A stretch of DNA of 42,341 nt from CAZIOH01 sp964540815 (GTDB lineage Bacteria; Myxococcota_A; Polyangia; Fen-1088), in the NCBI GenBank assembly GCA_964540815.1, contig CAZIOH010000055.1, positions 1 through 42,341 on the forward strand, in the 5' to 3' direction. A program made the position numbers and the translations under genes. Positions 26,593-35,658 of this stretch are shown here, piece by piece. Under the pieces are notes generated by a model, which was not told the origin of the DNA, ran no database searches, and saw only the letters and a list, made by a program, of their open reading frames with translations. Positions within the stretch are counted from its first letter, which is position 1, and every line of letters starts with the position of its first letter.

Positions 26593-29217
26593 ATGGTCGT
26601 CTCAAGCCCGTCGGTGACCCGTATCGAGCTCGACCAGGCAAACGTCCCCGGTGGCCCGGAAGGCGATCTGGTATCGCGGCTCGGAGAGATCGAGGCGCGG
26701 CGGCGCGACTGGGTGGCGCTCGAGGCTCCCGATGGGCATTTCACCTACCGGGAGATCGAGCTGCTGTCGAACCGGCTCGCGAACCAGCTCCGCTCGATGG
26801 GCGTGGGGCGCGACCGGCGGGTGGGGATCTCGCTGCCGCGCGGGGCGGGAGAGCTGGTCAGCCTGCTCGCCACGCTCAAGGCCGGGGGGGCGTACGTCCC
26901 GCTCGATCCGTCGCACCCTCTCGAGCGGGTGCTGGCGATCCTCGAGGACGCCGCGCCTGAGGTGCTCATCACCGACCACGACTCTCCCCTGCCCCTGCAG
27001 TCCGCGTTCACGGGCCCGGTGATCTTCGTCGACGACATCCGTCGCACCGCCACCGACTTCGACGGCGTGCCTCCCCGGATCCCCTGCGCTCCGGATCAGC
27101 TCTGTTACATCCTCTTCACGTCCGGCTCGACCGGACGGCCGAAGGGGGTGGAGATCACCCGCGGGGCCTTCGCGAACTTCCTCGGGTCGATGGCCCACAC
27201 GCCGGGCCTGTCGGCCTCCGAGCGGCTCCTCGCCATCACCACCACCTCCTTCGACATCGCGGGGCTCGAGCTGTTCTTGCCGCTGTGGGTTGGGGCGACG
27301 GTGCTGATCGCCGACCGCGAGACCGCGCGGGATCCGCGGCGTCTGAAGAAGCGGCTCGAGAGTGACCGGGTGTCGATGCTGCAGGCCACGCCCACCACCT
27401 GGCGCCTGCTGCTCGAGGCCGGGTGGCGGCCCGACGCCGGCGTGCGGATGCTGTGTGGTGGAGAGGCCCTGCCCCCCGAGCTGGCGCGGCGGCTGGTCGC
27501 CTGCGGCGGCGAGCTGTGGAACCTGTACGGCCCGACCGAGACCACGGTCTGGTCCTCGCTCGAGCGGGTGTGGCCGGGCTTCGAGCGGATCACCGTCGGA
27601 CGGCCCATCGATCGCACGACGATGTACGTCCTCGATGGGAGCCTCGGACGGCTGCCGCCCGGGGCGGAAGGCGAGATCTGGATCGGGGGCGAGGGGCTCG
27701 CCCGGGGCTACTTCAAGCGCCCGGACCTGACGGTCGAGCGCTTCGTGCCGAGCCCCTACGGCTCCCCTGGCGAGCGCCTCTACCGCACCGGAGATCTCGG
27801 CCGGCAGCTGCCGGATGGACGCTTCGAGTGCCTCGGGCGGATCGACCACCAGGTCAAGATTCGTGGATTCCGGATCGAGCTCGGTGAGATCGAGACGGTG
27901 CTGCGGGCCGTGCCGGGGGTCTCGGAGGTGCTGGTGGTGGCGGATCGCGGCTCGGACACCGCGGACGCCGAACCGCGCCTCGTCGCCTACTGGCTCGGCG
28001 AGGCCGAGCGGGAGTCGCTGCTCGCCGCCGCCAGGCGCAAGCTCCCCCAGCACATGGTGCCGGCGGTCTACGTTCAGCTCGAGGCCTTCCCCCTCAACAC
28101 CAACGGCAAGATCGATCGCAAGCAGCTGCCGGTCCCCAAGGCCTCGGCGCTCGGAACCCGGGCCTACCGCGCCCCCCGCAACGACACCGAGACCCGGATC
28201 GCCGCCGTCTGGCGCAACGTCCTCGGGTTGGCGGAGGTGGGGAGAGACCAGGACTTCTTCGCGCTCGGGGGCACCTCGGTGCTGGCGGCGCGGGTGCTTC
28301 GCCGGCTCGACGAGGAGCTCGGGGTCGAGATTCCGCTGCAGGCGTTCTACGAGATGCCCACCGTCGAGGGCATCGCGGCGCGGGTCGGCCGCCGCTTCTC
28401 CCCCGATGCCCCGATCGTGGTTCGTCTGCGGGAGGGCTCGGCGGACTCGAGCCCGCTCTGGTGCGTCTTCGGGATCACCATCTACCAGGCGCTGGCACGG
28501 GCCATCGACGGGGACCATCCGGTGATCGGGGTCCATGTCCCGAACCGGTACGTCCCGGGGCGCGATCCGCAGCCCACCATCGACGAGGTCGCGCGCCGCT
28601 ACGTGAAGCTCATCCGGAGTCAGCAGCCGCACGGCCCCTATCACCTGCTCGGCCTGTGCTTCGGCGGCATCGTGGCCTACGAGATCGCCCACCAGCTCGA
28701 GGACGCGGGGGAGTCAATCGCGCGGGTCACGATCATCGACGCCCGCCTGCCGCGCGGCGGACAGGTCGACCACCTGGCCCGTGCGCGGGCCTACCTGCGC
28801 TCCGCCGTCGAGGAGCCGGGCTTGCTTCCTGCCAGGATCGTCAAGCAGGTGAGGCAGCGGACGGCGGGTGGGACCTATCTGTCCGGGCTGCGCGCCGCCG
28901 TGCTCGGTCGGGTGCTCGGCGGGGTGGGTGCCGATGACACGGCCTTGCAGCCCATGGACCTGCCCGTCGACGGCCCGGAGGTCGACGCGGCGGTCGAGCG
29001 TTTCGCGGCGCGGCCGAAGCGGCTGTCGGGGCCGCTGCTGATCATCCGCGCCACCCGCGAGCCCACACCCGACTGGCTCCGGCCGCCCGGAGACCAGGGT
29101 TGGGGCGGGTTCTCGAAGGAGGTGGTGGTCCACGACATCCCAGCCTTCCATCTCGAGGTGCTCGAGGAGCCGCACGTACAGTCGCTGGCGCGCGAGCTGG
29201 CGCGGACCGGCCCGTGA
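26593..29217 (+). CDS. NRPS-like adenylation-carrier-thioesterase protein
   Basis: An 874-aa three-domain protein with no condensation domain. Adenylation (about 20-515): LFTSGSTGRPKG (174-185), NLYGPTE (310-316), YRTGD (397-401) and NGK with catalytic Lys506. Asp221 (SFDIAGLEL) is in the position that usually binds the substrate amino group, so an amino acid is likely. Carrier (about 525-600): FFALGGTS with Ser562 for phosphopantetheine. Thioesterase (about 605-874): GLCFGG puts Cys689 where Ser is usual (GxSxG); the likely His is H853. The start is ATG 26593 with GGAG 9 nt upstream; GTG 26551 is open. The stop overlaps the next start (GTGA). The substrate and product are unknown. Confidence 0.93.
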   Translation: MVVSSPSVTRIELDQANVPGGPEGDLVSRLGEIEARRRDWVALEAPDGHFTYREIELLSNRLANQLRSMGVGRDRRVGISLPRGAGELVSLLATLKAGGAYVPLDPSHPLERVLAILEDAAPEVLITDHDSPLPLQSAFTGPVIFVDDIRRTATDFDGVPPRIPCAPDQLCYILFTSGSTGRPKGVEITRGAFANFLGSMAHTPGLSASERLLAITTTSFDIAGLELFLPLWVGATVLIADRETARDPRRLKKRLESDRVSMLQATPTTWRLLLEAGWRPDAGVRMLCGGEALPPELARRLVACGGELWNLYGPTETTVWSSLERVWPGFERITVGRPIDRTTMYVLDGSLGRLPPGAEGEIWIGGEGLARGYFKRPDLTVERFVPSPYGSPGERLYRTGDLGRQLPDGRFECLGRIDHQVKIRGFRIELGEIETVLRAVPGVSEVLVVADRGSDTADAEPRLVAYWLGEAERESLLAAARRKLPQHMVPAVYVQLEAFPLNTNGKIDRKQLPVPKASALGTRAYRAPRNDTETRIAAVWRNVLGLAEVGRDQDFFALGGTSVLAARVLRRLDEELGVEIPLQAFYEMPTVEGIAARVGRRFSPDAPIVVRLREGSADSSPLWCVFGITIYQALARAIDGDHPVIGVHVPNRYVPGRDPQPTIDEVARRYVKLIRSQQPHGPYHLLGLCFGGIVAYEIAHQLEDAGESIARVTIIDARLPRGGQVDHLARARAYLRSAVEEPGLLPARIVKQVRQRTAGGTYLSGLRAAVLGRVLGGVGADDTALQPMDLPVDGPEVDAAVERFAARPKRLSGPLLIIRATREPTPDWLRPPGDQGWGGFSKEVVVHDIPAFHLEVLEEPHVQSLARELARTGP

Positions 29218-30944
29218 GCACACCGGAGGTGCGGCTCGCGATCATCGTGCTCAACTACCGGACGCCCGAGATGGTCGTCGACTGCCTCGATTCGTTGCAG
29301 GGTGAGCTCGGGCCGGGAATGGTCACGGTGGTGGTCGACAACGCCTCGGGCGACGGCTCGGCCGATCGGATCGAGGCGCACGTCGCGCGCTCGGGATACG
29401 AAGGATGGGCCCGGGTGCTCCGTTCACCCGTCAACGGTGGCTTCGCGGCCGGCAACAACCTCGGGATCCGCTCGGTGTCCGCCGAGAACTACATCCTCCT
29501 CAACAGCGACACCATCGTCCGTCCCGGGGCGATCGCCGGGCTCTTGCAGGGGCTGACCGAGAACCCATCGGCGGGGATCATCGGCCCCGGCCTCGAAGGT
29601 CGCGACGGGACGCTCGAGAAGAGCTGCTTTCGCTTCCCCCACCCGGTGAGCGAGCTGATCCGCGCGGCGGGCACCGGCCTCGTCACCCGGATGTTGCGCC
29701 GCTACGACGTGCCCATGGAGCTCAGCCAGGTTCCGGTCGAGGTCGACTGGCTGGCCTTCGCCTGCGTCGCCATTCGTGGCGTGGTGCTCGAGCAGGTCGG
29801 GCTGCTCGACGAAGGCTTCTTCATGTACTACGAGGACATCGACTATTGCCAGAAGGTGCGGGCCGCGGGCTGGAAGATCCTGTACTGGCCGAAGCCTCGG
29901 ATCGTGCACCTCATGGGTGGCAGCTCGAACATCACCTCGTCCGACCACAGCCGCCGCCGACCGCCGCGCTATCTCTACGAGGCGCGGGCCCGCTACTTCT
30001 CCAAGTACCACGGCGGGGCCGGGCTGCTGGCGGCCAACGCGCTGTGGATGGCCGGTCGGGCGATCTCGCGGACCCGCGAGCTCGTGGAGGGAAGGCAGCC
30101 GGTCGCACGCGATCGCGAGGCCCGCGACATCTGGACCAACATCCTGCATCCGTCCGAGGCGGCCGAGCTGGCGCGGGCTCCGGGGGGCGAGCTTGGGGCC
30201 CACGCCAGCGCGCGCGAAGGGGCGGTGGAGGGGGTAACCGTTCGGGTCGGGCCCGGGGCCGGACCGGAGCATCGCCAGCTGCCGCTCGGCGATCGCAACG
30301 CCAATCCCGAAGGGATCGGCCTCCTCGAGCTCCTGCGGGAAGACTTCGCGACCCACGATCGCAACCTGCTCGAGCCCGGGTTCTGGGCGGTGGCCGTGCA
30401 CCGCTTCGGAAACTGGCGCATGGGCATTGGCCCGAGGGTGGTGCGGGCGCCGTTGACCGTGGCCTATCGCACCCTGTTCACGGGCGTGAACTGGCTGTGG
30501 GGGATCGACATCGGCTACAACGTCAAGCTCGGGCGGCGCGTGCGGCTGTGGCACCACGGCACCATGGTGCTGAGCGCGCGCGCCATCGGCGACGACGTGC
30601 ACATCCGGCACAACACCACCTTCGGGGTGGCGCGCCGCGACCAGAGCTGGAAGCTGCCGACCATCGAGGATCGGGTCGACGTGGGGGTCGGCGCCTGCGT
30701 GCTCGGGGACGTCACCGTCGGACACGACAGCTTCATCGGCGCCAACGCGGTGGTGGTCCGGAGCTGCCCGCCCCACTCGACCGTGGTCGGAATCCCGGCT
30801 CGCCCGCTGGTGCGGAGCGAGCGCTCTGCCGGTCGGCCGGCGCGCGGCCCGGTCGCCTTCAGGACCCCCGACCCGGGAGCCAAGGACGATCAGGCGCTGG
30901 AGGAGGTGGTCGTGGTGGTCATCGACGCCGAGCGAAAGAGCTGA
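29214..30944 (+). CDS. GT2 glycosyltransferase fused to a serine-acetyltransferase-like acyltransferase
   Basis: A 576-aa bifunctional protein. Residues 1 to about 270 are a GT2 of the rhamnosyltransferase-like group (AIIVLNYRTPEM, VVDNASGDGS, NGGFAAGNNLG, LLNSDT and YYEDIDYCQKVRAAGW). After a linker comes a CysE-type domain from about 365 (LREDFATHDRNLLEPGFWAV, then a left-handed beta-helix with GDDVHIRHNTTFG, VGVGACVLGDVTVG and GANAVVV, and the end VGIPARPL). The CysE part normally O-acetylates. Its fusion suggests a sugar is transferred and acylated by one protein. The GTG start overlaps the A-T-TE stop (GTGA). The 3' end overlaps the convergent GT4 gene by 55 bp. Confidence 0.92.
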   Translation: MSTPEVRLAIIVLNYRTPEMVVDCLDSLQGELGPGMVTVVVDNASGDGSADRIEAHVARSGYEGWARVLRSPVNGGFAAGNNLGIRSVSAENYILLNSDTIVRPGAIAGLLQGLTENPSAGIIGPGLEGRDGTLEKSCFRFPHPVSELIRAAGTGLVTRMLRRYDVPMELSQVPVEVDWLAFACVAIRGVVLEQVGLLDEGFFMYYEDIDYCQKVRAAGWKILYWPKPRIVHLMGGSSNITSSDHSRRRPPRYLYEARARYFSKYHGGAGLLAANALWMAGRAISRTRELVEGRQPVARDREARDIWTNILHPSEAAELARAPGGELGAHASAREGAVEGVTVRVGPGAGPEHRQLPLGDRNANPEGIGLLELLREDFATHDRNLLEPGFWAVAVHRFGNWRMGIGPRVVRAPLTVAYRTLFTGVNWLWGIDIGYNVKLGRRVRLWHHGTMVLSARAIGDDVHIRHNTTFGVARRDQSWKLPTIEDRVDVGVGACVLGDVTVGHDSFIGANAVVVRSCPPHSTVVGIPARPLVRSERSAGRPARGPVAFRTPDPGAKDDQALEEVVVVVIDAERKS

Positions 30945-32221
30945 GCCAGGCGGCCGGCCTCGCGCTCGGCGTCGTGGCGGCTGGCCACCGCGTCGGCGCC
31001 ATGGCGACCAAGGTCGCCGAGCCGCTCGAGCGGGGCCGCGAGCGCCTGCCGGATGGCGCCCACCAGGGCCTCGACCGAGCCCGCGGTGATCAGCCACCCG
31101 TTTCGACCGTCCTCCAGCAACTCCGGGATGCCGGCGATGCTGGTGCTGATGGCCGGGCGGCCGAGCGCCAGGGCCTCCATCAGGGCAACCGGTAGCCCCT
31201 CGGCGAAGGACGGCAGCAGGAACACCCGCGCCCCGAGGATCTCCGCCCGCACCGTCTCGTTGCTGATCCAGCCGGTGATGCGCACGGCGCGCTCGAGGCC
31301 GAGCGCCTGGATGCGCCCCTCGAGGGCGGCGCGCATGGGGCCGTCGCCGGCCAGGACCAGCTCGCAGTCGATCCCCTCGGCGCCGAGCGCGCCGAGGGCT
31401 TCGAGGATCAACAACTGCCCCTTCTGCTCGCACAGCCGTCCCACGCACACGAGCCGGCGGTTGTCCACCACCGGACGGGGTCCGGCCGCCAGGAAGGCGG
31501 CATCGACGCCGCACCGGACCACCTGGACCTTCGGCCACTCGGTGTAGGGGATCCATCGAAAGAGCTGGCTACGCCCGAAGCTGCTGACCGCCACCACCGC
31601 GGCCGCGTGCCGGATCTTCTCGGGCAAGGAGAGCTCGACCGGATGATCGAACTCCTCCGGGCCGTGGACCGTGAAGCTGTAGGGCGGGCCGCCGAGCAGC
31701 CGGGCCAGCATCGCCACCGCCGCCGAGTTGGTGCCGAAGTGGGCGTGGAGGTGCTGGACGTTCGGGTGCCCGGCTTCGCCAGCCGCGCGCAGCCAGCGCA
31801 CGAGCAGGCAGGCCTCGGCCAGGTACGCGAGGTGGCGGAGCACGCCACGCTCGGACCGGCGGCCGAGCCGGATGGCGGCGCGCAGGGCCTGTCCGAAGCG
31901 GCGTGGACCGGCGAGCGCGCTGGCGGCGGTCGCCCATGCGAGGGCCAGGGGCCCGGCCGCGAGCAGGACCCGGGTTCGTTCGCGCTCGCCGAGATCCGCG
32001 GGGTCCACCAGCCCCGCTGGTGCAGGCCGCACCGAGAACCGGAGCACGACGAGCCCCTGCTTCTCGAGCGCGGCGATCTCCCGCCGGATGAAGCTGTGGC
32101 TGACATGGGGATACTGGTTGACGAGGTACGCGACCGTGAACGGCGCCGGCGGCGCGCCGCCTGTGGGCGGCGAAGACGGGGAGGACGCGGAGGACGGCGA
32201 CGGAGCGGCGGGGCTGGACAC
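30890..32221 (-). CDS. Glycosyltransferase family 4
   Basis: A 443-aa GT4 (GT-B fold). The N-terminal domain starts with TVAYLVNQYPHVSHSFIRRE and contains HLHAHFGTNSA and YSFTVHGPEEF. The C-terminal nucleotide-sugar domain has VCVGRLCEQKG, LVLAGDGPMR and FAEGLPVALMEALALGRPAI with the E-x7-E motif. The start is uncertain: GTG 32221 begins a Ser/Pro-rich stretch of about 30 residues ahead of the fold. The C-terminal RSASMTTTTTSSSA runs into the convergent gene. It probably builds the EPS repeat unit; the sugar is unknown. Confidence 0.92.
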   Translation of the reverse strand: MSSPAAPSPSSASSPSSPPTGGAPPAPFTVAYLVNQYPHVSHSFIRREIAALEKQGLVVLRFSVRPAPAGLVDPADLGERERTRVLLAAGPLALAWATAASALAGPRRFGQALRAAIRLGRRSERGVLRHLAYLAEACLLVRWLRAAGEAGHPNVQHLHAHFGTNSAAVAMLARLLGGPPYSFTVHGPEEFDHPVELSLPEKIRHAAAVVAVSSFGRSQLFRWIPYTEWPKVQVVRCGVDAAFLAAGPRPVVDNRRLVCVGRLCEQKGQLLILEALGALGAEGIDCELVLAGDGPMRAALEGRIQALGLERAVRITGWISNETVRAEILGARVFLLPSFAEGLPVALMEALALGRPAISTSIAGIPELLEDGRNGWLITAGSVEALVGAIRQALAAPLERLGDLGRHGADAVASRHDAEREAGRLAQLFRSASMTTTTTSSSA

Positions 32222-32322
32222 GTGCGAGGACCAGGAGCTTAGTACAGGTTCCCCGCGATTTCGTGACCGGCCTCGTCCCAGGACCCGGCGCGACGGGGAA
32301 CGAGGACGAGGACGGGTTTGGG

Positions 32323-35300
32323 TCAGGGAGCGGCGAAGACGTAGTGTCCTGAGCCGACCACCAGCACGGCGGCGCCGGCCACGGGAGGCATGACCACGAT
32401 CCCGGGGACGGTCGCGACCGGGCGCCCGCCCTCGGTGACCGCGGCAGGGTCCGTGCTGGTGGTGGGGACGTAGACCGTCGCGGTCGTGTTGACCGGGACG
32501 GTGACGGAGAGCGTGAGCCGTGTCGGTCCCGTGGCGGCTTGCTGCTGCCAGCTCACGGCGATGGGCCCGCGGATGGAGTGGTACTGGACGTCGACCGAGG
32601 CGAGCCCGGGCTGCGGCTGGGGCTTGACGATGAACTTCTTGAAGCCAGGGCCGCTCGGATCGGGGTTGAGGCCGCCGAGGCCGCGGTAGAGCCATTCCTC
32701 GGCGTGCCCGAGCATGGCGTGGTTCTGCGAGCTCGTTGGCCCCGCGTCCCAGGCCTCGGCGAGCGCGGTGGCCCCGTGGGCGATCTGGTAGAGGTATCCC
32801 GGGCCGGACGACTGCTTGAGCATGGCGTAAAGGACGTCGCTCCGCCCTGCCTCGGAGAGGGCGCGCACGAGGTAGACGAACCCGATGTCGCCGGCCTTGA
32901 CCCGGCTCTGGGCGGTGGTGACGCTCGCGACCAGGCTGCTCACCACGGCGGTGCGCTGGGCGGCCGGAACCAGCCCGAGCGCGAGCGGCATGGCGTTGGC
33001 CGTCTGGCTGTTCTTGTCGTAGCTCCCGGTTGGGTTGAGGAACCTGGCATTGAACGCGGCGGTCACCGCGGTCTCGGTGGTCTGGAACTGGGCAGCCTCG
33101 GCGGTCTTTCCGAGCAGGGTCGCGGCCTGACGCAGGACCTCGAGATCCTGCAGCCAGATCGCCGTCGCCGTCACGCCGGCCGTGGTCAGCTGCGAGGCCC
33201 CGGGCGGGTTGGGCCCCACGTCGTACCAGTCGCCGAGTCCGTAGGTGATGATGTTCTGGGTGGCCTTGCTGCCGAGGTACGAGACGTACCGCTTCATGTC
33301 GGCATAGTGCTCGTCGAGCGGCTGTCGGTCGCCGTACATCTGGTAGACGAACCAGGGGTTGATCACGAAGGCGCTCCCCCACTCCGGTGAATCGCGGAAG
33401 TTCCCGGCGAAGACCGTGACCTCGGGCGCGATGTCGGGGATGAGCCCGGCGCTGGTCTGGGCGTCGCTCATGTCACGCAGGATCTTCTCGTAGAAGGCCG
33501 CGACGTCGTGATCGAACGCCAGGCTGGTGGCGAGCAGGTGCGAGGTCTCGAGCCACCCGAGCTTCTCGCGCTGGGGGCAGTCGGTGAGGACGCTCTGCAG
33601 GTTGCTGCGCAGGGCCGCCAGGATCAGCGCGTGGATCTTGTTCAGATCCGAGTCGGACGAGGTGAAGGTCCCGACACTCTCGGCCGAGGCGTGCAGGAAC
33701 TTTCCGGTCAAGGAGGCGATCTGGGGGCGCCCGGGGAAGCTCGCGGCCTGGCTGGCGGGGACCGCCCCCTCGACCTGCACGTAGCGGAATCCCGTGAACG
33801 AGAAGCGGGGATGCCAGGTCTCCGCCGCGGTGCCGCGCGGGGTGTACGAGAACCAGACCGGGCCCCCGACGTTGGCCTGGGTCACGAGTCCGGTGGTGGC
33901 GAGCAACTCGCCGGGGGTGAGCTTCACCGCCATCCCGGCCGCGCCGCTGACGGTGATCTCGGGCCAGCCGGCGAAGTTCTGCCCGAGATCGTAGACGAAG
34001 ATGCCGGGCTGGGGCTGGGTGACCTTGGCGGTGGCCAGCTCCTCGGCGACGGTGATGGGGGGCGCCGAGCGGGCGGTCAGGGTGGGTCCGGCTCCCGCGA
34101 CCACGGTGGCCGAGGTCCAGGCCCCGTCGGCGAAGCCGGGGCGATCCCAGCCCGCGGGCTCGAGGCGCGCATCGAAGTCCTCGCCGCCGTAGATGTTGCT
34201 GAAGGTGATGGGCCCGGGGGTCGACTTCCAGGCGGTGTCCGTGACCAGCGCGGTGGTGGTGCCGTCGGTGAGCTCGATCTGCAGGCGGGCGATCAGCTTG
34301 GGCGGGCCGAACGAGCCGGTGAACTTGGCGTAGCGGGTGCTGGTGGGGACGTTGTACATCCCGTTGCCGAGCAAGACGCCAATCGCATTTGGCCCGGTGA
34401 CGAGCAGCCGGGTCACGTCGTAGATGGCGTAGTGGCAGGTCTTGCCGAAGGTGGTCCAGCTCGGCTCCATCACCGCGTCGGTGACGTTCGACCCGTTGAT
34501 GCGCACCTCGTATTGACCGAGGCCGCAGATGGCGAGGCGGGCCCGGGTGATCGCCTTCGCCACCTGCACCTCGCGGCGGAAGATCGGCAGCGCCGTGGTC
34601 GCCGGCGGGGTGGCGGGCGTCGCCGGGGTGATCCACGCGGCGCCTCCCCAGTCGGTGGCGGCCAGCAAGCCGACGGTGAAGGTGGCGGGGGCGCTCCAGT
34701 CCGACAGGCGCCCGGCACCGTCGCGGACGCGGACCTTCCAGGTGGCGGCCGTCAGCGAGCCGAGCGGCTGGCCGGCATAGACGGTGTTCGAGTCCGCGGA
34801 CATCACCAAGCCGCTCGCCCAGAGATCCCCCTGCCCCGCGGCCAGCTTGTCCGCGGTGGAGGAGACCAGCACCTCGTAGGTGCTCTGGCTCTCTCCGCGC
34901 GCGCTCGGATCCGAGGAGACGAGCTCCCAGGCGAGGCGCGGGGTGGCCGTCTGAACGCCGAGCGGGCTCTCGCGCAGCTCGGTGCGCAGGCGGGTCGCCG
35001 TGAGGGGGCTCGAAGCACCGTCGACACCGGTGCCGGGGACGCCCCCGGAGCCCATCAGGGGGCCGCCTGAGCCACCGCCGGCGGTCCCGCTGCCCGCCGC
35101 GGCGACGCCGGCGTTTCCCGGCGCAGGGACGCCGCCGGTGGCGGACGGTGGCGTCGAAGCTCCAGCGCCAGAGCCGGAGTCGGAGCCGGGGGTGTTGCCG
35201 CCGCTGGCGGCGCCCGCGCCGGCCAGCGTGCCGGTGCTGCCCATCCCGGAGGCGGACCGCCCGCCCGAACCCGGAGAGATCGCCCCGACCCCAGCTGGGG

Positions 35301-35451
35301 GTTGGGGTTGCGAATCACCCATTCCGACCCCAGCCTGACACCCGATCGCGGCCCCGACGACCCCGAGGAACGCGATGTGTGCCAGCCCTGGCGCTCGGGC
35401 AGGTGCGGCGGGCGATGTGGGCCGGAGCCGCGTGATGCGGCTTGACGCCAT
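32323..35451 (-). CDS. GH78-type alpha-L-rhamnosidase lipoprotein
   Basis: A 1042-aa secreted enzyme. A signal peptide ends in AIGC (C38), then a Gly/Ser/Ala spacer runs to about 155. A fibronectin-like N-terminal domain (TWKVRVRDGAGRLSDWSAPA) and a jelly-roll domain follow. The (alpha/alpha)6 catalytic domain has LTDCPQREKLGWLETSHL carrying the conserved Asp/Glu region and NHAMLGHAEEWLYRGLGG. A C-terminal beta domain closes the protein. The family removes terminal alpha-L-rhamnose from rhamnogalacturonan, glycosides or bacterial polysaccharides. ATG 35451 is used; the frame is open further upstream. Beside an EPS locus it could trim the cell's own polymer or plant material. Confidence 0.93.
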   Translation of the reverse strand: MASSRITRLRPTSPAAPARAPGLAHIAFLGVVGAAIGCQAGVGMGDSQPQPPAGVGAISPGSGGRSASGMGSTGTLAGAGAASGGNTPGSDSGSGAGASTPPSATGGVPAPGNAGVAAAGSGTAGGGSGGPLMGSGGVPGTGVDGASSPLTATRLRTELRESPLGVQTATPRLAWELVSSDPSARGESQSTYEVLVSSTADKLAAGQGDLWASGLVMSADSNTVYAGQPLGSLTAATWKVRVRDGAGRLSDWSAPATFTVGLLAATDWGGAAWITPATPATPPATTALPIFRREVQVAKAITRARLAICGLGQYEVRINGSNVTDAVMEPSWTTFGKTCHYAIYDVTRLLVTGPNAIGVLLGNGMYNVPTSTRYAKFTGSFGPPKLIARLQIELTDGTTTALVTDTAWKSTPGPITFSNIYGGEDFDARLEPAGWDRPGFADGAWTSATVVAGAGPTLTARSAPPITVAEELATAKVTQPQPGIFVYDLGQNFAGWPEITVSGAAGMAVKLTPGELLATTGLVTQANVGGPVWFSYTPRGTAAETWHPRFSFTGFRYVQVEGAVPASQAASFPGRPQIASLTGKFLHASAESVGTFTSSDSDLNKIHALILAALRSNLQSVLTDCPQREKLGWLETSHLLATSLAFDHDVAAFYEKILRDMSDAQTSAGLIPDIAPEVTVFAGNFRDSPEWGSAFVINPWFVYQMYGDRQPLDEHYADMKRYVSYLGSKATQNIITYGLGDWYDVGPNPPGASQLTTAGVTATAIWLQDLEVLRQAATLLGKTAEAAQFQTTETAVTAAFNARFLNPTGSYDKNSQTANAMPLALGLVPAAQRTAVVSSLVASVTTAQSRVKAGDIGFVYLVRALSEAGRSDVLYAMLKQSSGPGYLYQIAHGATALAEAWDAGPTSSQNHAMLGHAEEWLYRGLGGLNPDPSGPGFKKFIVKPQPQPGLASVDVQYHSIRGPIAVSWQQQAATGPTRLTLSVTVPVNTTATVYVPTTSTDPAAVTEGGRPVATVPGIVVMPPVAGAAVLVVGSGHYVFAAP

Positions 35452-35658
35452 CCGCCAGGGACCTCGGGCAAGGGCAGACTCGGGGTTGGGGTGGGGCAAC
35501 GGGCTCCTCCGCGTTCGCTCCGTGGTTTCCGGCGTCGGACCGATCCGCCGGTCGCAAAGTGTACCTGGGGCGCCCAGAGCGGGCCAGCGTGGGGGCGGCG
35601 AAACGCCCCCGTTCCGGAAATGGCGACGGACCGCGGTGGTTGGCGGAGAGCTGGCCGC

